Source: Bradyrhizobium manausense (lineage in GTDB: Bacteria; Pseudomonadota; Alphaproteobacteria; Rhizobiales; Xanthobacteraceae). From it: a DNA stretch of 64,000 bases. A program made the position numbers and the translations under genes. Positions 17,754 to 29,158 of this stretch are shown in pieces (the first letter of the stretch is position 1; every line of letters starts with the position of its first letter). The DNA lies in NCBI RefSeq assembly GCF_018131105.1, contig NZ_JAFCJI010000001.1, positions 2,108,001 through 2,172,000 on the forward strand. Direction: 5' to 3'. The notes under the pieces were generated by a model, which did not search any database, was not told the DNA's origin, and worked only from the letters and a program-made list of their open reading frames with translations.

Positions 17754-18205
17754 CTCGTTTCCTCGCCTTGGTGTTGTTTTATTGTTCTGTCGTTTCCTCT
17801 GAATTCCCAAGTTTGTTTTTGATTTTTTTGTTGGACGTTTCTTGTTGGCGCCGTCGTCCCCAGCAAGGGACAGGACAAATTGGTAGCGCGATCAGATCAT
17901 GATTGATTGCGTCTGTCGAGAAAGCCGAATGCCTCGTCCTCTAGAACTAACGTTGTGTAGGGAATGACCGCTGCCTCTGTCGGTGATGCTGTTCTTATTG
18001 CGACGCACACAGCGCAGCACTGCGGCTGGGCAAGGGCGTGCGCAATTACGCCGCAGTTCCGAATGAGCCTGCGTCACCGCTTCGCGCCCAAGACCTTTCA
18101 AACGGGGACAGTGATGGTCCGCGTCTGGACCTTGGCGCGGCGAAAACGATAGAGTTGCAACCGGCAGGAGGCCTGCCGCTTCCGCAAGAGGGCAAGCAGA
18201 TCAAG
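17754..18205. other. Divergent intergenic region, ABC operon versus LTxxQ gene
   Basis: About 450 bp with no supported gene. The part next to the ABC operon (17770-17860) is T-rich on the plus strand with runs of T, the kind of low-GC DNA expected at a promoter. Open frames here (for example 17892-18101 minus) have poor composition and no ribosome binding site. Confidence 0.5.
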
Positions 18206-19006
18206 ATGAAGAGCCAGATGATCACCCCGGCACCGCGGCTTGGCCTGCGGCGCTGCCTCGCGCTCGGCTCCGTGCTGACAGTGCTGATTGGCGCGGCCGC
18301 GGTTGCGAATGCACAAGGTTTGGTCAAGGGCGTCCAGGACGGGGCCGCAGCCGGTAACAAGGCCGCCGGTCCGGTCGGAGGCGTCCTCGGTGGCGCCATC
18401 GGCGGCGTGGTCGGCGTCTTCACCGGTGTGCTCGGTGTCGGCAATAACAACAATGGCCAGCAACCTGCCGCCAAGGACGCGAGCAAGGACGCGAAGGATG
18501 CCAAGCAGTCCGGGGCGGCCAAGGACAAGGACGGCAAGACGGCGAAAGGCGCCAAGGGGGCCAAGGCGAGCAAGGAGGCCAAGAACGCACCTCCGACGGA
18601 GACCAAGGACAAGGATGTCACGGTCCTGACCCAGCCCAGCGCGCCGCAACTGACCGCCGACCAGATCGTCTCCAACAGCGATTCCTATATCGAGCGGATC
18701 AAGACCGAACTGAACCTCACCCCCGATCAGGAGAAGCACTGGTTTGGCTTCTCAAGCGCCATGCACTATCTCGGGCACAATGGGGCCGAGCGGCTGAACC
18801 TGCGCGTCGCACGGGCCAAGCGGGATCCGCCTGATGACATCATCGAGCAGATGCGCAACGAGGCGCAATTCCTGATCGACCGCGCCGCCGACCAGCGCAG
18901 CGTTGCCGATGCCGCCGAACCCCTGTATTCGAGCCTCGACGACAAGCAGAAGGAGGTGTTCATCCAGGAGATGGTGCGCCTCAGCCACGAGCGCGGACTG
19001 GATTGA
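18206..19006 (+). CDS. Exported LTxxQ (Spy/CpxP-like) protein with glycine-zipper segment
   Basis: 266 residues. A hydrophobic export signal (SVLTVLIGAAAVANA) precedes a Gly/Ala-rich stretch (GVLGGAIGGVVGVFTGVLG) that could insert in membrane, a Lys/Asp/Ala-rich charged linker (repeated KDAKD and AKGAK), and a C-terminal helical domain with LNLTPDQEKHW, the LTxxQ motif of Spy/CpxP periplasmic chaperones. ATG 18206 gives a sensible signal; 56 codons open upstream are not protein-like. The order of zipper, charged linker and LTxxQ domain is unusual against the short classical Spy proteins. Confidence 0.8.
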   Translation: MKSQMITPAPRLGLRRCLALGSVLTVLIGAAAVANAQGLVKGVQDGAAAGNKAAGPVGGVLGGAIGGVVGVFTGVLGVGNNNNGQQPAAKDASKDAKDAKQSGAAKDKDGKTAKGAKGAKASKEAKNAPPTETKDKDVTVLTQPSAPQLTADQIVSNSDSYIERIKTELNLTPDQEKHWFGFSSAMHYLGHNGAERLNLRVARAKRDPPDDIIEQMRNEAQFLIDRAADQRSVADAAEPLYSSLDDKQKEVFIQEMVRLSHERGLD

Positions 19007-19117
19007 TCGGGCTTGAATCGGATTGCATGCATTCGCGGAATTTGATGGCCACGAATTCGTGAATCCTTCTCGCAAATGGGATATGGTTAGCTTCGCAATG
19101 AGGCTTGCGGGGTTGAT

Positions 19118-19495
19118 ATGGCGGACGGACTCTCCGTTTTCCTGGTCGAAGACGAGGCGTTGATCCGGATGATGATCGCCGACATGGTGGAAGAGCTTGG
19201 CCACCACGTCGTTGCGGAAGCGGACAACGTGCGCGATGCGAGCGCCTTTGCGATGACGGCGCAGTACGACTTCGCGATCCTCGACATCAATTTGATGGGC
19301 GTCTACGTCGATCCCGTCGCCGATCTGATCGAGCGCCGCGGCAAGCCGTTCCTGTTCGCGACGGGCTATGGCCCGGAATTGCTGCCATCCTTGCTCCGGC
19401 GCCGGCCGATCCTGCGCAAGCCGATTGCGATGGAGCAGCTCAAGACCATGATCGACTCGCTGTTTCCGGATGTGCGGGCCAAGGCGCCGCACTGA
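19118..19495 (+). CDS. Single-domain response regulator
   Basis: 125 residues consisting only of a receiver domain. Acidic pocket in VFLVEDEALI, phosphoacceptor Asp in FAILDINLMG (about residue 55), the Thr in FATGY and the conserved Lys in LRKPI. No output domain, so it probably acts in a phosphorelay or by protein contact, as with many rhizobial CheY-like proteins. GGGG lies just upstream of the ATG. No histidine kinase is adjacent. Confidence 0.9.
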   Translation: MADGLSVFLVEDEALIRMMIADMVEELGHHVVAEADNVRDASAFAMTAQYDFAILDINLMGVYVDPVADLIERRGKPFLFATGYGPELLPSLLRRRPILRKPIAMEQLKTMIDSLFPDVRAKAPH

Positions 19496-19543
19496 TCCAC
19501 GGCGCCGCACTGACATTCTCAGCGATCGGGACGTCGCCAACGA

Positions 19544-19572
19544 AAATGGCCGCCCGAGAGGGGCGGCCATTT
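19544..19572. terminator. Bidirectional intrinsic terminator
   Basis: 12 bp stem (19544-19555 with 19561-19572) rich in GC at its core, closed by 5 bases, with A residues on the left and T residues on the right so that it can work from both strands. It separates the response regulator (plus) from the convergent 51-residue gene (minus). Confidence 0.8.
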
Positions 19573-19596
19573 GGCGACGGAAGATCCGTCAGTATT

Positions 19597-19752
19597 TCAC
19601 ATCAGGCCGGCACTGAGGTCGATGCCGTGCGCCATCAGGCTGAACGAGGCAATGAGGCCCAGGCAGCAGAAGATGACAATGGCTTTAAAAGAATAATCGT
19701 TGGACCGGGTCTGGACGACAGCCGGCATTTCGGCGAGCGAAATCATGCTCAT
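19597..19752 (-). CDS. 51-residue single-pass membrane protein
   Basis: Short gene read directly from the sequence: MSMISLAEMPAVVQTRSNDY, then a hydrophobic helix (FKAIVIFCCLGLIASFSLMA) and a short tail ending SAGLM. ATG 19752 has AGGGGGA seven bases upstream; an ATG at 19758 adds two residues but sits too close. It is followed by the terminator at 19544-19572. No family name can be given. The strong Shine-Dalgarno, terminator and clear membrane segment make it credible. Confidence 0.7.
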   Translation of the reverse strand: MSMISLAEMPAVVQTRSNDYSFKAIVIFCCLGLIASFSLMAHGIDLSAGLM

Positions 19753-19894
19753 GTTCATTCCCCCTGTTGATCCTGAATTGCATCAGGTGAGGGAACCCTA
19801 GAGCAAAAGGTTTTATACGGGGTTGCCAGAGATCCTAAACGGAATCGCAATCGATCCCGGACTCGTCACCGCGAGGCAGCAGTCCTTGCAAGTG

Positions 19895-20098
19895 CTAGTT
19901 GCGGCCGCCCCTCAGCACTGTCGCGATGGTGTGGGCCGTCATGGCGGCGCGGTCAGAGGCGCGCTGTGCTGCCAACCGGTCCCGGGCCTTCTCCTCGATC
20001 AACAGCTCGATCAGCGCCATGCGCTTGCCGTCGTCGTCTGCCTCGGTCAGCAGCTGGTGGTAACGGTGATAGTCGAAGCCCACATCCTGCTTACGCAT
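19895..20098 (-). CDS. Small hypothetical cytoplasmic protein
   Basis: 67 residues, MRKQDVGFDYHRYHQLLTEA onward, highly charged and predicted helical, with ELLIEEKARDRLAAQRASD. GGGGGCGTGAC precedes the ATG, a good Shine-Dalgarno. No cysteine, no membrane segment. I do not recognise a family. Confidence 0.65.
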   Translation of the reverse strand: MRKQDVGFDYHRYHQLLTEADDDGKRMALIELLIEEKARDRLAAQRASDRAAMTAHTIATVLRGGRN

Positions 20099-20243
20099 GT
20101 CACGCCCCCGTACTTACGCCACACACGCCCGAATTCTTTCCCATCGGAATTGAGGGCGCAAGCACGATCCCGCGTGGAACCGCGCGTGCACTGCAATCAG
20201 TTGTGCATAGTTAATGATCTGGCAGCGCGTCGGCGGAGCCGGC

Positions 20244-21218
20244 TTAGTCCAGATTATGGTCTGCGAACATCTTCAGGCCGATAAAGCTCGCATCGGTCTT
20301 CATGACGAGGCGCGTCGGGATATTGCGCAAGTAGTCCTGGAAACGTCCCTTGGCCTCGAACCGGGCGCGGAAGGCGGAGGCGGCGAGGAATTCCGGAAAG
20401 CGCGGCACGATTCCGCCGGCAACGTAGACGCCGCCTCTGGCGCCGAAGGTCACCGCGAGATTGCCGGCGACGGAGCCGAGGATGGCGCAAAACATCTCCA
20501 GCGTCGCGCGGCTGAGCTCGCAAGTCCCGTCCAGTGCCGCCCTGGTGATCCCTGCTGCATCGCGTTGCGGCACCTGGGCTTCATCGACTTCGGCCATCGC
20601 CTCATAGAGGGATTGCAGGCCGGAGCCGGAGAGGGCGCCGCGCTCGATCGAGACATGCCCGAAGCGCCGGCGCATCGAGGCGATCACCCGTTCCTCGCGC
20701 TCATTCTCCGCCGGCAGCGTGGCGTGACCGGCCTCCGTGACGACGGCGAGCCGGGAGCTGTGGCGCTCGACCAGGCAGGAGACGCCAAAACCGGTCCCTG
20801 GCCCGACCACCAGCAGCGGCTCCCCGGACATGCCGTCCTGACCGCCAAGTGGAATGAGGTCGGCCGGCTGGAGGGCCGGCAGGGACCAGGCCACCACCTC
20901 GAAATCGTTGAGCACATGGACGCTGTTGAAGCCGAGTGACGGCTGGAGCTCGTTGCCATCGATCACCCACGGACTGTTGGTCATGACGCAGCGGTTGTTG
21001 GTGACGGGGCCGGCGACGGCGAGGACCGCCCGGAGCGGCTTCTCGCCGTCCGCCCGCCGCAGCACATCGGCGATGGCCTCGCGGACCGTGGGATGGTCGG
21101 CGACCTTCACATAGTCGATCGGTCCGACCTGCTCGCCGTTGGTCAGCGCGAAGCGCGCGTTGGTGCCGCCGATATCGGCGAGAAGAATGTTTCCTGTCTT
21201 GCCGATACTCATGACCAT
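20244..21218 (-). CDS. glk: Glucokinase
   Basis: 324 residues of the proteobacterial glucokinase family (ATP plus glucose to glucose 6-phosphate). N-terminal phosphate-binding motif NILLADIGGTNARFAL, sugar-contact region NSPWVIDG and LNDFEVVAWSLP, and second nucleotide motif VVGPGTGFGVS. Near the C-terminus GGVYVAGGIVPRF. ATG 21218 follows GGGAG; ATG 21212 two codons on is an alternative. Monocistronic in appearance, with about 260 bp of promoter region shared with the divergent nicotinamidase. Confidence 0.93.
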   Translation of the reverse strand: MVMSIGKTGNILLADIGGTNARFALTNGEQVGPIDYVKVADHPTVREAIADVLRRADGEKPLRAVLAVAGPVTNNRCVMTNSPWVIDGNELQPSLGFNSVHVLNDFEVVAWSLPALQPADLIPLGGQDGMSGEPLLVVGPGTGFGVSCLVERHSSRLAVVTEAGHATLPAENEREERVIASMRRRFGHVSIERGALSGSGLQSLYEAMAEVDEAQVPQRDAAGITRAALDGTCELSRATLEMFCAILGSVAGNLAVTFGARGGVYVAGGIVPRFPEFLAASAFRARFEAKGRFQDYLRNIPTRLVMKTDASFIGLKMFADHNLD

Positions 21219-21480
21219 GTGGCTCCCATGGCCTTGCAAGCCGCGGGAACCCATCCTCCAGTCCTTCGACCCATCCGCACGTCGCGGATATCAGAAAATC
21301 CGCGCTCGGGTACAGCTAGTAACACGGACGGCGCCAAAGCGTTGCATCCAGGGGAAGAGCGGCCGGCTGCGCACGGCATCGTTGCAGGTAGCAGCGGTTG
21401 CGAAGCAGCCCGGGAAGATCGACATTGACGAGAGCGCCCGGCGCGCCCGCTGCGCCGGGCGGATCAATTTGGGACCCGAG

Positions 21481-22107
21481 ATGAAAATATCCGACCGCGA
21501 CGTGCTGCTGGTGATCGACGTGCAGAACGATTTTTGCACGGGCGGGGCGCTCGCCGTTCCCGGCGGCGAGAAGGTCGTTCCCGCCGTCAACCGGATCGCC
21601 CGGAAATTCACCAATGTGGTGCTGACGCAGGACTGGCATCCCGCCGACCACGTCTCGTTCGCACCGAACCATCAGGGCAAGCAGCCGTTCCAGACCATCG
21701 AGCTCGACTACGGCACCCAGGTGCTGTGGCCGACCCATTGCGTTCAGGGCACGAGCGGCGCCGAATTCCACCGGGATCTGGACGTCACGCGAGCAAGCCT
21801 GGTGGTGCGCAAGGGCTTTCGCCGCGGCATCGATTCCTATTCGGCGCTGTTCGAAAACGACAAGAAGACGCCGACCGGCCTGCTCGGCTATTTGCGCGAG
21901 CGCGAGTTGAAGAATGTCTTCCTTGCCGGTCTCGCGCTCGATTTTTGTGTCCGCTTTTCTGCGGAAGATGCGCGCAAGGCAGGCTTCGAGGTTGCCGTGA
22001 TCGAAGACGCCTGCCGTGGCATCGACCTCGACGGCTCGGTCGTGGCGACCCATTGCAGCTTCAGGGAGCTCGGGATTTCCGTCGTCAGCCTAGAGGCGTT
22101 CCTGTGA
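21481..22107 (+). CDS. pncA: Nicotinamidase
   Basis: 208 residues, cysteine-hydrolase (isochorismatase-like) fold; converts nicotinamide to nicotinate for NAD salvage. Catalytic Asp in LLVIDVQNDFC, metal site DWHPADHVSF, LWPTHCVQGT with the conserved Lys supplied earlier in the fold family, and nucleophile Cys in LALDFCVRFSAEDA. ATG 21481 is selected because the 114 codons open upstream run into the divergent glk promoter. It begins a run with NAD synthetase two genes later, consistent with salvage. Confidence 0.93.
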   Translation: MKISDRDVLLVIDVQNDFCTGGALAVPGGEKVVPAVNRIARKFTNVVLTQDWHPADHVSFAPNHQGKQPFQTIELDYGTQVLWPTHCVQGTSGAEFHRDLDVTRASLVVRKGFRRGIDSYSALFENDKKTPTGLLGYLRERELKNVFLAGLALDFCVRFSAEDARKAGFEVAVIEDACRGIDLDGSVVATHCSFRELGISVVSLEAFL

Positions 22108-22120
22108 GGATGACGCAGCC

Positions 22121-23242
22121 ATGATGGCGGAGAAGAATGGCCCGCAGCCCGGCGAAGCGGGGCGCGGTCCCGATGCCCCAATGCTGTGGCCGTTCGCGGC
22201 CGCGCGGCTCGCGATGGATGCCTGCTTCTGGTGGCTGGAGCGCAGCCCTGTGGCGGAGCGGGGTGAGGGCGAACTCCCCTGGACCACGCCGGGCACCGTC
22301 GCGTTGGAGCTCGCCACCATGCGGCTGCGCGATGGCTCGCGGACGCAATCCGGCCAGCCGGTACTGGTCTGCGCGCCCTATGCGCTGCATCGGGCGCTGA
22401 TCGCCGATTTCGCCCCCGGCCATAGCGTGGTGCAATCGCTGCAACGGGGCGGTATCGATCGGGTTTATCTCACAGATTGGCGCTCAGCCGCGCCCGACAT
22501 GCGCTATCTCTCGATCGACAGTTATCTGTCCGATCTCAACGTTGCCGTCGACGAGATCGGCGCGCCGGTCGATCTGGTCGGCCTGTGCCAGGGCGGCTGG
22601 CTGTCGCTGCTCTATGCGGCGCGATTTCCAGCCAAGGTCCGGCGATTGGTGCTGGCAGGTGCGCCGGTCGATCTTTCAATCGAGTCCAGGCTGGCGCAGC
22701 TTGCCCGCAATGCGCCCGAGATCGTTTACGATCAGCTCGTCGCGCGCGGCGGCGGCAATGTCAGCGGCGAGGAGATGCTGCATGTCTGGTCGAAGGCGCC
22801 CGACCGCGACGACATCGCGGCGGCGTTGCAGAGGGACCTTTCGGACGAGGAGGGGATGGCCCTGCTCGCGCGCTTCGACCGCTGGAACAGCGAGACGCTC
22901 AATCTGCCGGGTACCTATTATCTGGAGATCGTGAACTGGATCTTTCGCGAGAACCGTATCGCCTCAGGCCATTTCACGGCGCTTGGCCGCACGATTGATC
23001 TGAAGGACGTCAAATCGCCGGTCTTCCTGCTGGCCGGGCTCGATGATGACGTCGTGCCGGCCACGCAGGCCCTCGCGACCGCCAGCCTCATCGGCACGCC
23101 ACCGGCATTCGTTGCAGCGGCCTCCGAACCGAGCAACCATCTCGGCCTGTTCATGGGTGCGAAGACCCACGCCCATGCCTGGCCCAGGATCGCCGAGTGG
23201 CTGCGCGACGACCTCTCCAGCGTACTGGCGCGCAGCGCCTGA
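22121..23242 (+). CDS. PhaC-like alpha/beta hydrolase
   Basis: 373 residues of alpha/beta hydrolase fold. The nucleophile elbow is GLCQGG, placing Cys156 where most hydrolases have Ser; this and the later Asp (LAGLDDDVVP, about 308) and His340 (SNHLGLF) match the Cys-Asp-His triad of polyhydroxyalkanoate synthases. The length resembles class III PhaC (about 355), but no PhaE partner is adjacent. It starts 13 bp after pncA. Polyester synthase, depolymerase or thioesterase activity are all possible. Confidence 0.8.
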   Translation: MMAEKNGPQPGEAGRGPDAPMLWPFAAARLAMDACFWWLERSPVAERGEGELPWTTPGTVALELATMRLRDGSRTQSGQPVLVCAPYALHRALIADFAPGHSVVQSLQRGGIDRVYLTDWRSAAPDMRYLSIDSYLSDLNVAVDEIGAPVDLVGLCQGGWLSLLYAARFPAKVRRLVLAGAPVDLSIESRLAQLARNAPEIVYDQLVARGGGNVSGEEMLHVWSKAPDRDDIAAALQRDLSDEEGMALLARFDRWNSETLNLPGTYYLEIVNWIFRENRIASGHFTALGRTIDLKDVKSPVFLLAGLDDDVVPATQALATASLIGTPPAFVAAASEPSNHLGLFMGAKTHAHAWPRIAEWLRDDLSSVLARSA

Positions 23243-23370
23243 CATCAGGCGCGGCTTGCACATCCGTTATGCATGATGGCGGATGGCCTGCACGGGCCCC
23301 GGTCGATGGGCTACATAGAGTCTGGAGCCGGCCGCGGCCGGTCCGACAAGATTTAAGGGTCTTTTGCGCG

Positions 23371-25404
<2,034 letters not shown>

Positions 25405-25496
25405 ACGGGCAGGGCGAGCCACGCTGGCCCCGAAACGACTTCGCGCCGCGCGGCTGATCAAGCCGGCGGCGCGAAATCACGTTCAATCTGGAAAGC

Positions 25497-25531
25497 ACGA
25501 GGTCCGGAGTGCCTAGGAGTCCGGACCTCGT
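25497..25531. terminator. Hairpin after nadE
   Basis: Perfect 12 bp stem (25497-25508 with 25520-25531) with an 11-base loop that itself contains CCTAGG. It starts about 90 bp past the nadE stop. A weak T content follows, so it is terminator-like, not a textbook intrinsic terminator. Confidence 0.55.
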
Positions 25532-25814
25532 AACCTTGCCCCAGCCTTTAGATCCCCCCGCCCCAAGTGGTCCCCCAACCCCGTGGTGCGCGATCAGAAG
25601 GTGATGCCCTTGGAAGGCCGCCGATCGATGAACGCGATGTACGCGAGATCAGCTTAGGACTCCATTCCGGATCACTACGGACGCAATCGTGCTTGATTTT
25701 GTGCGAGGACGCATGCGCCTGCGCACGCTGCGCTTGCCGAGGCAATCGCGGTTCGCATGTCGCTCACTTGCTCGGCGCGGACGAGCTTGCGAGAGCGACT
25801 AGGATTCCCTGTAG

Positions 25815-25893
25815 CCCGGATGGAGCACAGCGAAATGCGGGGCAGGTCTCGTCCGGCACGCACCGAGCCGGATTGCGCTTCGCTCCATCAGGG
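25815..25893. repeat. Imperfect inverted repeat, REP-like
   Basis: Left arm from 25815 (CCCGGATGGAGCACAGCGAA) and right arm ending at 25893 are about 26 bp each and match at roughly four of five positions when folded. The wording CCCGGATGGAGC...AGCGAAAT is of the kind repeated between genes in related rhizobia, as I recall it; no second copy was noticed in this window. Confidence 0.55.
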
Positions 25894-26063
25894 CTCCGAA
25901 AAGCCCGCGCCGGGAGCAGGGGAGGCCTGCGATCGGCCGATCTGGGCCCTTTCGCGGCAAGTTCCCGTTGCGCGCGCCCAGTCCGTGCGCTATCCGGCCG
26001 GAAAGGCCTGAGGCGGCTTCCATTTTTCCCGCCCGGCCGGTCAAACCCGAGGACGGAAACGCC

Positions 26064-27914
26064 ATGCCAGCCTATCGCTCCCGCACCACCACTCACGGCC
26101 GCAACATGGCGGGTGCCCGCGGCCTCTGGCGCGCGACGGGCATGAAGGACGGCGATTTCGGCAAGCCGATCATCGCGGTCGTCAACTCCTTCACGCAGTT
26201 CGTGCCCGGCCACGTTCATCTCAAGGACCTCGGCCAGCTCGTCGCCCGCGAGATCGAGCAGGCCGGCGGCGTGGCAAAAGAATTCAACACCATCGCGGTC
26301 GACGACGGCATCGCCATGGGCCATGACGGCATGCTCTACAGCCTGCCGTCGCGCGAGCTGATCGCCGACAGCGTCGAATACATGGCCAACGCGCACTGCG
26401 CCGACGGCCTCGTCTGCATCTCCAACTGCGACAAGATCACGCCCGGCATGCTGATGGCCGCGCTGCGGCTCAACATCCCCGCCGTGTTCGTCTCGGGCGG
26501 GCCGATGGAGGCCGGCAAGGTCAAGCTGGCCGGCAAGACCAAGGCCGTCGACCTCATCGACGCCATGGTGGCCGCCGCCGACTCCAAGGTCAGCGACGAG
26601 GACGTCAAGGTGATCGAGCGCTCGGCGTGCCCGACCTGCGGCTCGTGCTCGGGCATGTTCACCGCCAACTCCATGAACTGCCTGACCGAGGCGCTCGGCC
26701 TCGCGCTGCCCGGCAACGGCACCGTGGTCGCCACCCATGCCGACCGCAAGCGCCTGTTCGTCGAGGCCGGCCACACCATCGTCGATCTGGTTCGCCGCTA
26801 TTACGAGCAGGACGATGCTTCGGTGCTGCCGCGCAACGTCGCGAACTTCAAGGCGTTCGAGAACGCGATGACGCTCGACATCGCGATGGGCGGCTCGACC
26901 AACACCGTGCTGCATCTGCTGGCGGCCGCCCATGAGGGGCAGGTCGCATTCACCATGCAGGACATCGACCGGCTGTCGCGCCGCGTGCCCGTGCTGTGCA
27001 AGGTCGCGCCGTCGGTCGCCGACGTGCATGTCGAGGACGTGCATCGTGCCGGCGGCATCATGGGCATTCTCGGCGAGCTCGATCGCGCCGGCCTGATCGA
27101 CACCTCTGTTACGACCGTGCACGCGCCGACCATGAATGATGCGCTGGAGCGCTGGGACATCAAGCGCTCCAGGAGCGAGTCGGTCCGCACGTTCTATCGT
27201 GCCTCGCCCGGCGGTATCCCGACGCAGGTCGCCTTCAGCCAGGAACGCCGCTACGACGAGCTCGATGCCGACCGCGAGAAGGGCGTCGTCCGCAACCTCG
27301 AGCACGCCTTCAGCAAGGACGGCGGTCTTGCGGTGCTCTACGGCAACCTCGCGCAGGACGGCTGCATCGTGAAGACCGCGGGCGTCGATTCCTCAATCCT
27401 GAAATTCTCCGGCCCCGCGCGCGTGTTCGAGAGCCAGGACGCGGCGGTCGAAGGCATTCTCGGCGGCAAGGTCGTTGCCGGCGAGATCGTGGTCATCATC
27501 TATGAAGGCCCGCGCGGCGGCCCCGGCATGCAGGAGATGCTGTATCCGACCAGCTATCTGAAATCGATGGGCCTCGGCAAAGCCTGCGCGCTCGTCACCG
27601 ACGGCCGTTTCTCGGGTGGCTCCTCGGGCCTGTCGATCGGCCATCTCTCGCCGGAAGCGGCGGAAGGCGGCAACATCGGTCTCGTGCGCACCGGTGATCG
27701 CATCGCGATCGACATTCCGAACCGCAGCATCAACCTCGAGATCTCCGACGAGGAGCTCGCGAGCCGCCGTGCGGCGGAGGAGGCGAAGGGCGATGCCGCC
27801 TGGCAGCCGGCTGCGCGCACGCGCAATGTCTCGACTGCGCTGCAGGCCTACGCTGCGCTCACCACCAGCGCCGCGCGTGGTGCGGTGCGCGAGGTGAAGC
27901 GTCGCACGAAGTAG
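26064..27914 (+). CDS. ilvD: Dihydroxy-acid dehydratase
   Basis: 616 residues, the standard IlvD length. Converts dihydroxy-isovalerate and dihydroxy-methylvalerate to the 2-keto acids in valine, leucine and isoleucine synthesis. Fe-S cysteines are seen in [11 protein letters not shown] and [31 protein letters not shown] and [15 protein letters not shown] are further signatures. ATG 26064 is followed by [20 protein letters not shown], the expected N-terminus. Monocistronic; a GAAA-looped hairpin follows. Confidence 0.96.
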   Translation: MPAYRSRTTTHGRNMAGARGLWRATGMKDGDFGKPIIAVVNSFTQFVPGHVHLKDLGQLVAREIEQAGGVAKEFNTIAVDDGIAMGHDGMLYSLPSRELIADSVEYMANAHCADGLVCISNCDKITPGMLMAALRLNIPAVFVSGGPMEAGKVKLAGKTKAVDLIDAMVAAADSKVSDEDVKVIERSACPTCGSCSGMFTANSMNCLTEALGLALPGNGTVVATHADRKRLFVEAGHTIVDLVRRYYEQDDASVLPRNVANFKAFENAMTLDIAMGGSTNTVLHLLAAAHEGQVAFTMQDIDRLSRRVPVLCKVAPSVADVHVEDVHRAGGIMGILGELDRAGLIDTSVTTVHAPTMNDALERWDIKRSRSESVRTFYRASPGGIPTQVAFSQERRYDELDADREKGVVRNLEHAFSKDGGLAVLYGNLAQDGCIVKTAGVDSSILKFSGPARVFESQDAAVEGILGGKVVAGEIVVIIYEGPRGGPGMQEMLYPTSYLKSMGLGKACALVTDGRFSGGSSGLSIGHLSPEAAEGGNIGLVRTGDRIAIDIPNRSINLEISDEELASRRAAEEAKGDAAWQPAARTRNVSTALQAYAALTTSAARGAVREVKRRTK

Positions 27915-27982
27915 AAATGACTTGGCGCAGGCGTGGTCGCGAAGCCCGCGGTCACGCCGGGCGTGCATGGTCAACAAGTCCT

Positions 27983-28008
27983 GAACGGCCGGCGAAAGCC
28001 GGCCGTTC
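27983..28008. terminator. Hairpin after ilvD
   Basis: Perfect 11 bp stem (27983-27993 with 27998-28008) capped by a GAAA tetraloop, 68 bp past the stop. No U tract follows. Likely the 3' boundary of the ilvD transcript. Confidence 0.65.
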
Positions 28009-28110
28009 GCATTAAGGATGCCCGGACGAACTTCGGCAGATCAGGATTTTGCGGCGTATACTGCCTGCGACCTTCGCAAATCCATTTCGGGCAACTGGGG
28101 CACCACCATA

Positions 28111-28488
28111 ATGTCTCGTACTCTTGCTATCGTTTTCTCGACTGCCATCGCCGCGATTTCGATGACGGGCGCGGCCTCCGCCGGCTGCTACAATTGCTAC
28201 GCGCCGCCGCAGCCGTGCACGACCTGCTATCAGCAGCAATACGTCGCGCCGCAATACCGCACCGTCGACGAGACCGTGATGGTCTCGCCGGGATCAACCG
28301 TCGCGCATCGCACGCCGGCGCAGTACCGCACGGTAATGGTTCCGCAGACCGTGATGGTGGCGCCGCCGAGCGTTCAGTACGAGCGCATTCCGCCGCAATA
28401 CGCCACGCGCCAGCGCGTCGAGATGGTGTCGCCGGGCTATTCCTATTACGCCCCGGTGCAGCCTGCTTGCAGCCATTGCGGCTACTGA
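28111..28488 (+). CDS. Exported Tyr/Pro-rich protein with YRTV-MV repeats
   Basis: 125 residues. Signal peptide MSRTLAIVFSTAIAAISM ending at ASA, then a Cys-containing start (CYNCYAPPQPCTTCYQQQY) and repeats of the type QYRTVxxxVMVxP (PQYRTVDETVMVSP, AQYRTVMVPQTVMVAP), finishing CSHCGY. ATG 28111 gives the signal; the frame is open 31 codons upstream. Low-complexity exported proteins like this are frequent in Bradyrhizobium; function unknown. A T-tailed terminator follows at 28528. Confidence 0.8.
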   Translation: MSRTLAIVFSTAIAAISMTGAASAGCYNCYAPPQPCTTCYQQQYVAPQYRTVDETVMVSPGSTVAHRTPAQYRTVMVPQTVMVAPPSVQYERIPPQYATRQRVEMVSPGYSYYAPVQPACSHCGY

Positions 28489-28527
28489 GCGCACCCAACA
28501 GCAGACGAACCCAACATCAGGACTTCG

Positions 28528-28560
28528 CGCGGCGTCATCGGGGCGCCGCGTTTTCGTTTG
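28528..28560 (+). terminator. Intrinsic terminator after the YRTV-repeat gene
   Basis: 7 bp GC stem CGCGGCG (28528-28534) with CGCCGCG (28544-28550), followed by TTTTCGTTT. Forty bases past the stop codon. Confidence 0.75.
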
Positions 28561-28783
28561 CGGCAACGTAAGCGAGGCCCGGAAATGGAGGCGAATCCAG
28601 CCGGGCCTCGCGACCAGCGACGCCCTGGGTGGCATCGCGAGTCCCGACCGAGGCTAGAGGACCAAACTGACGCTCGCCTGACAGACCCGTTCCCGCGAAA
28701 AGGCAGGGTGGGGCGCAGGAAGCAGGCCAACTTCGCGTTGCCTTGCGCAGCCGACTGGGTTAAGCGACAGCCGTTCCGGACTT

Positions 28784-28873
28784 GGAAGGGTGGCCGAGTG
28801 GTTTAAGGCACCGGTCTTGAAAACCGGCGTGCCCGCAAGGGTACCGTGGGTTCGAATCCCACCCCTTCCGCCA
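28784..28873 (+). tRNA. tRNA-Ser (anticodon UGA)
   Basis: 90-nt type II tRNA with encoded CCA. Acceptor stem GGAAGGG pairs with CCCTTCC (28863-28869), discriminator G, CCA 28871-28873. The anticodon stem CCGGT/ACCGG closes loop CTTGAAA, giving anticodon TGA. A variable arm (GCCCGCAAGGGTAC region) and T-loop GGTTCGAATCC are present. The gene marks the left edge of a poorly conserved stretch of short ORFs. Confidence 0.97.
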
Positions 28874-28899
28874 TCTGCGCATCCGGCAACGCGATGATC

Positions 28900-28916
28900 C
28901 CGTTTGTGATATGCGG
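28900..28916 (+). repeat. Short repeat, copy C
   Basis: CCGTTTGTGATATGCGG, matching 29182-29198 at 16 of 17 positions. Confidence 0.5.
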
Positions 28917-29158
28917 GTCCGGCCTTGTCGGCTCGACTGGCGTCGCCGGTAATATGCTCACTGCAAACTTGGCGCATCCGCGTTCACTCAGGCAGTGCCC
29001 TCGGGCGACACCTCGGGTTGGCCGACTTGATGCGCGGGGATGATCCACTGATCCGGACGAACTGAAATCCCGCCCCCTGCATGGTCAACAGGGGACGGGC
29101 CATCAGAGATTTTCCCATGCGTGGGCCCCCCGAAAGACGCCCAAACGGAACTTAGATA

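Larger units (their letters stand above)
25405..26063. other. Intergenic region nadE-ilvD
   Basis: Nearly 660 bp without a supported gene. It holds the nadE hairpin and an imperfect long inverted repeat (25815-25893). Frames here are open on both strands but have no recognisable domain, and the long minus frame that continues under ilvD is an antisense shadow. Confidence 0.5.

Noticed and set aside
25764..27305. 513-codon minus frame across the ilvD region
   Set aside because: Antisense to ilvD, whose Fe-S motifs are intact on the plus strand.
28018..28110. Upstream extension of the YRTV-repeat protein
   Set aside because: The extension has no signal peptide character, whereas the ATG at 28111 begins a clear one.
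28803..29048. Minus frame containing MAEGVGFEPT
   Set aside because: This is the familiar spurious translation of the antisense strand of a tRNA-Ser gene.
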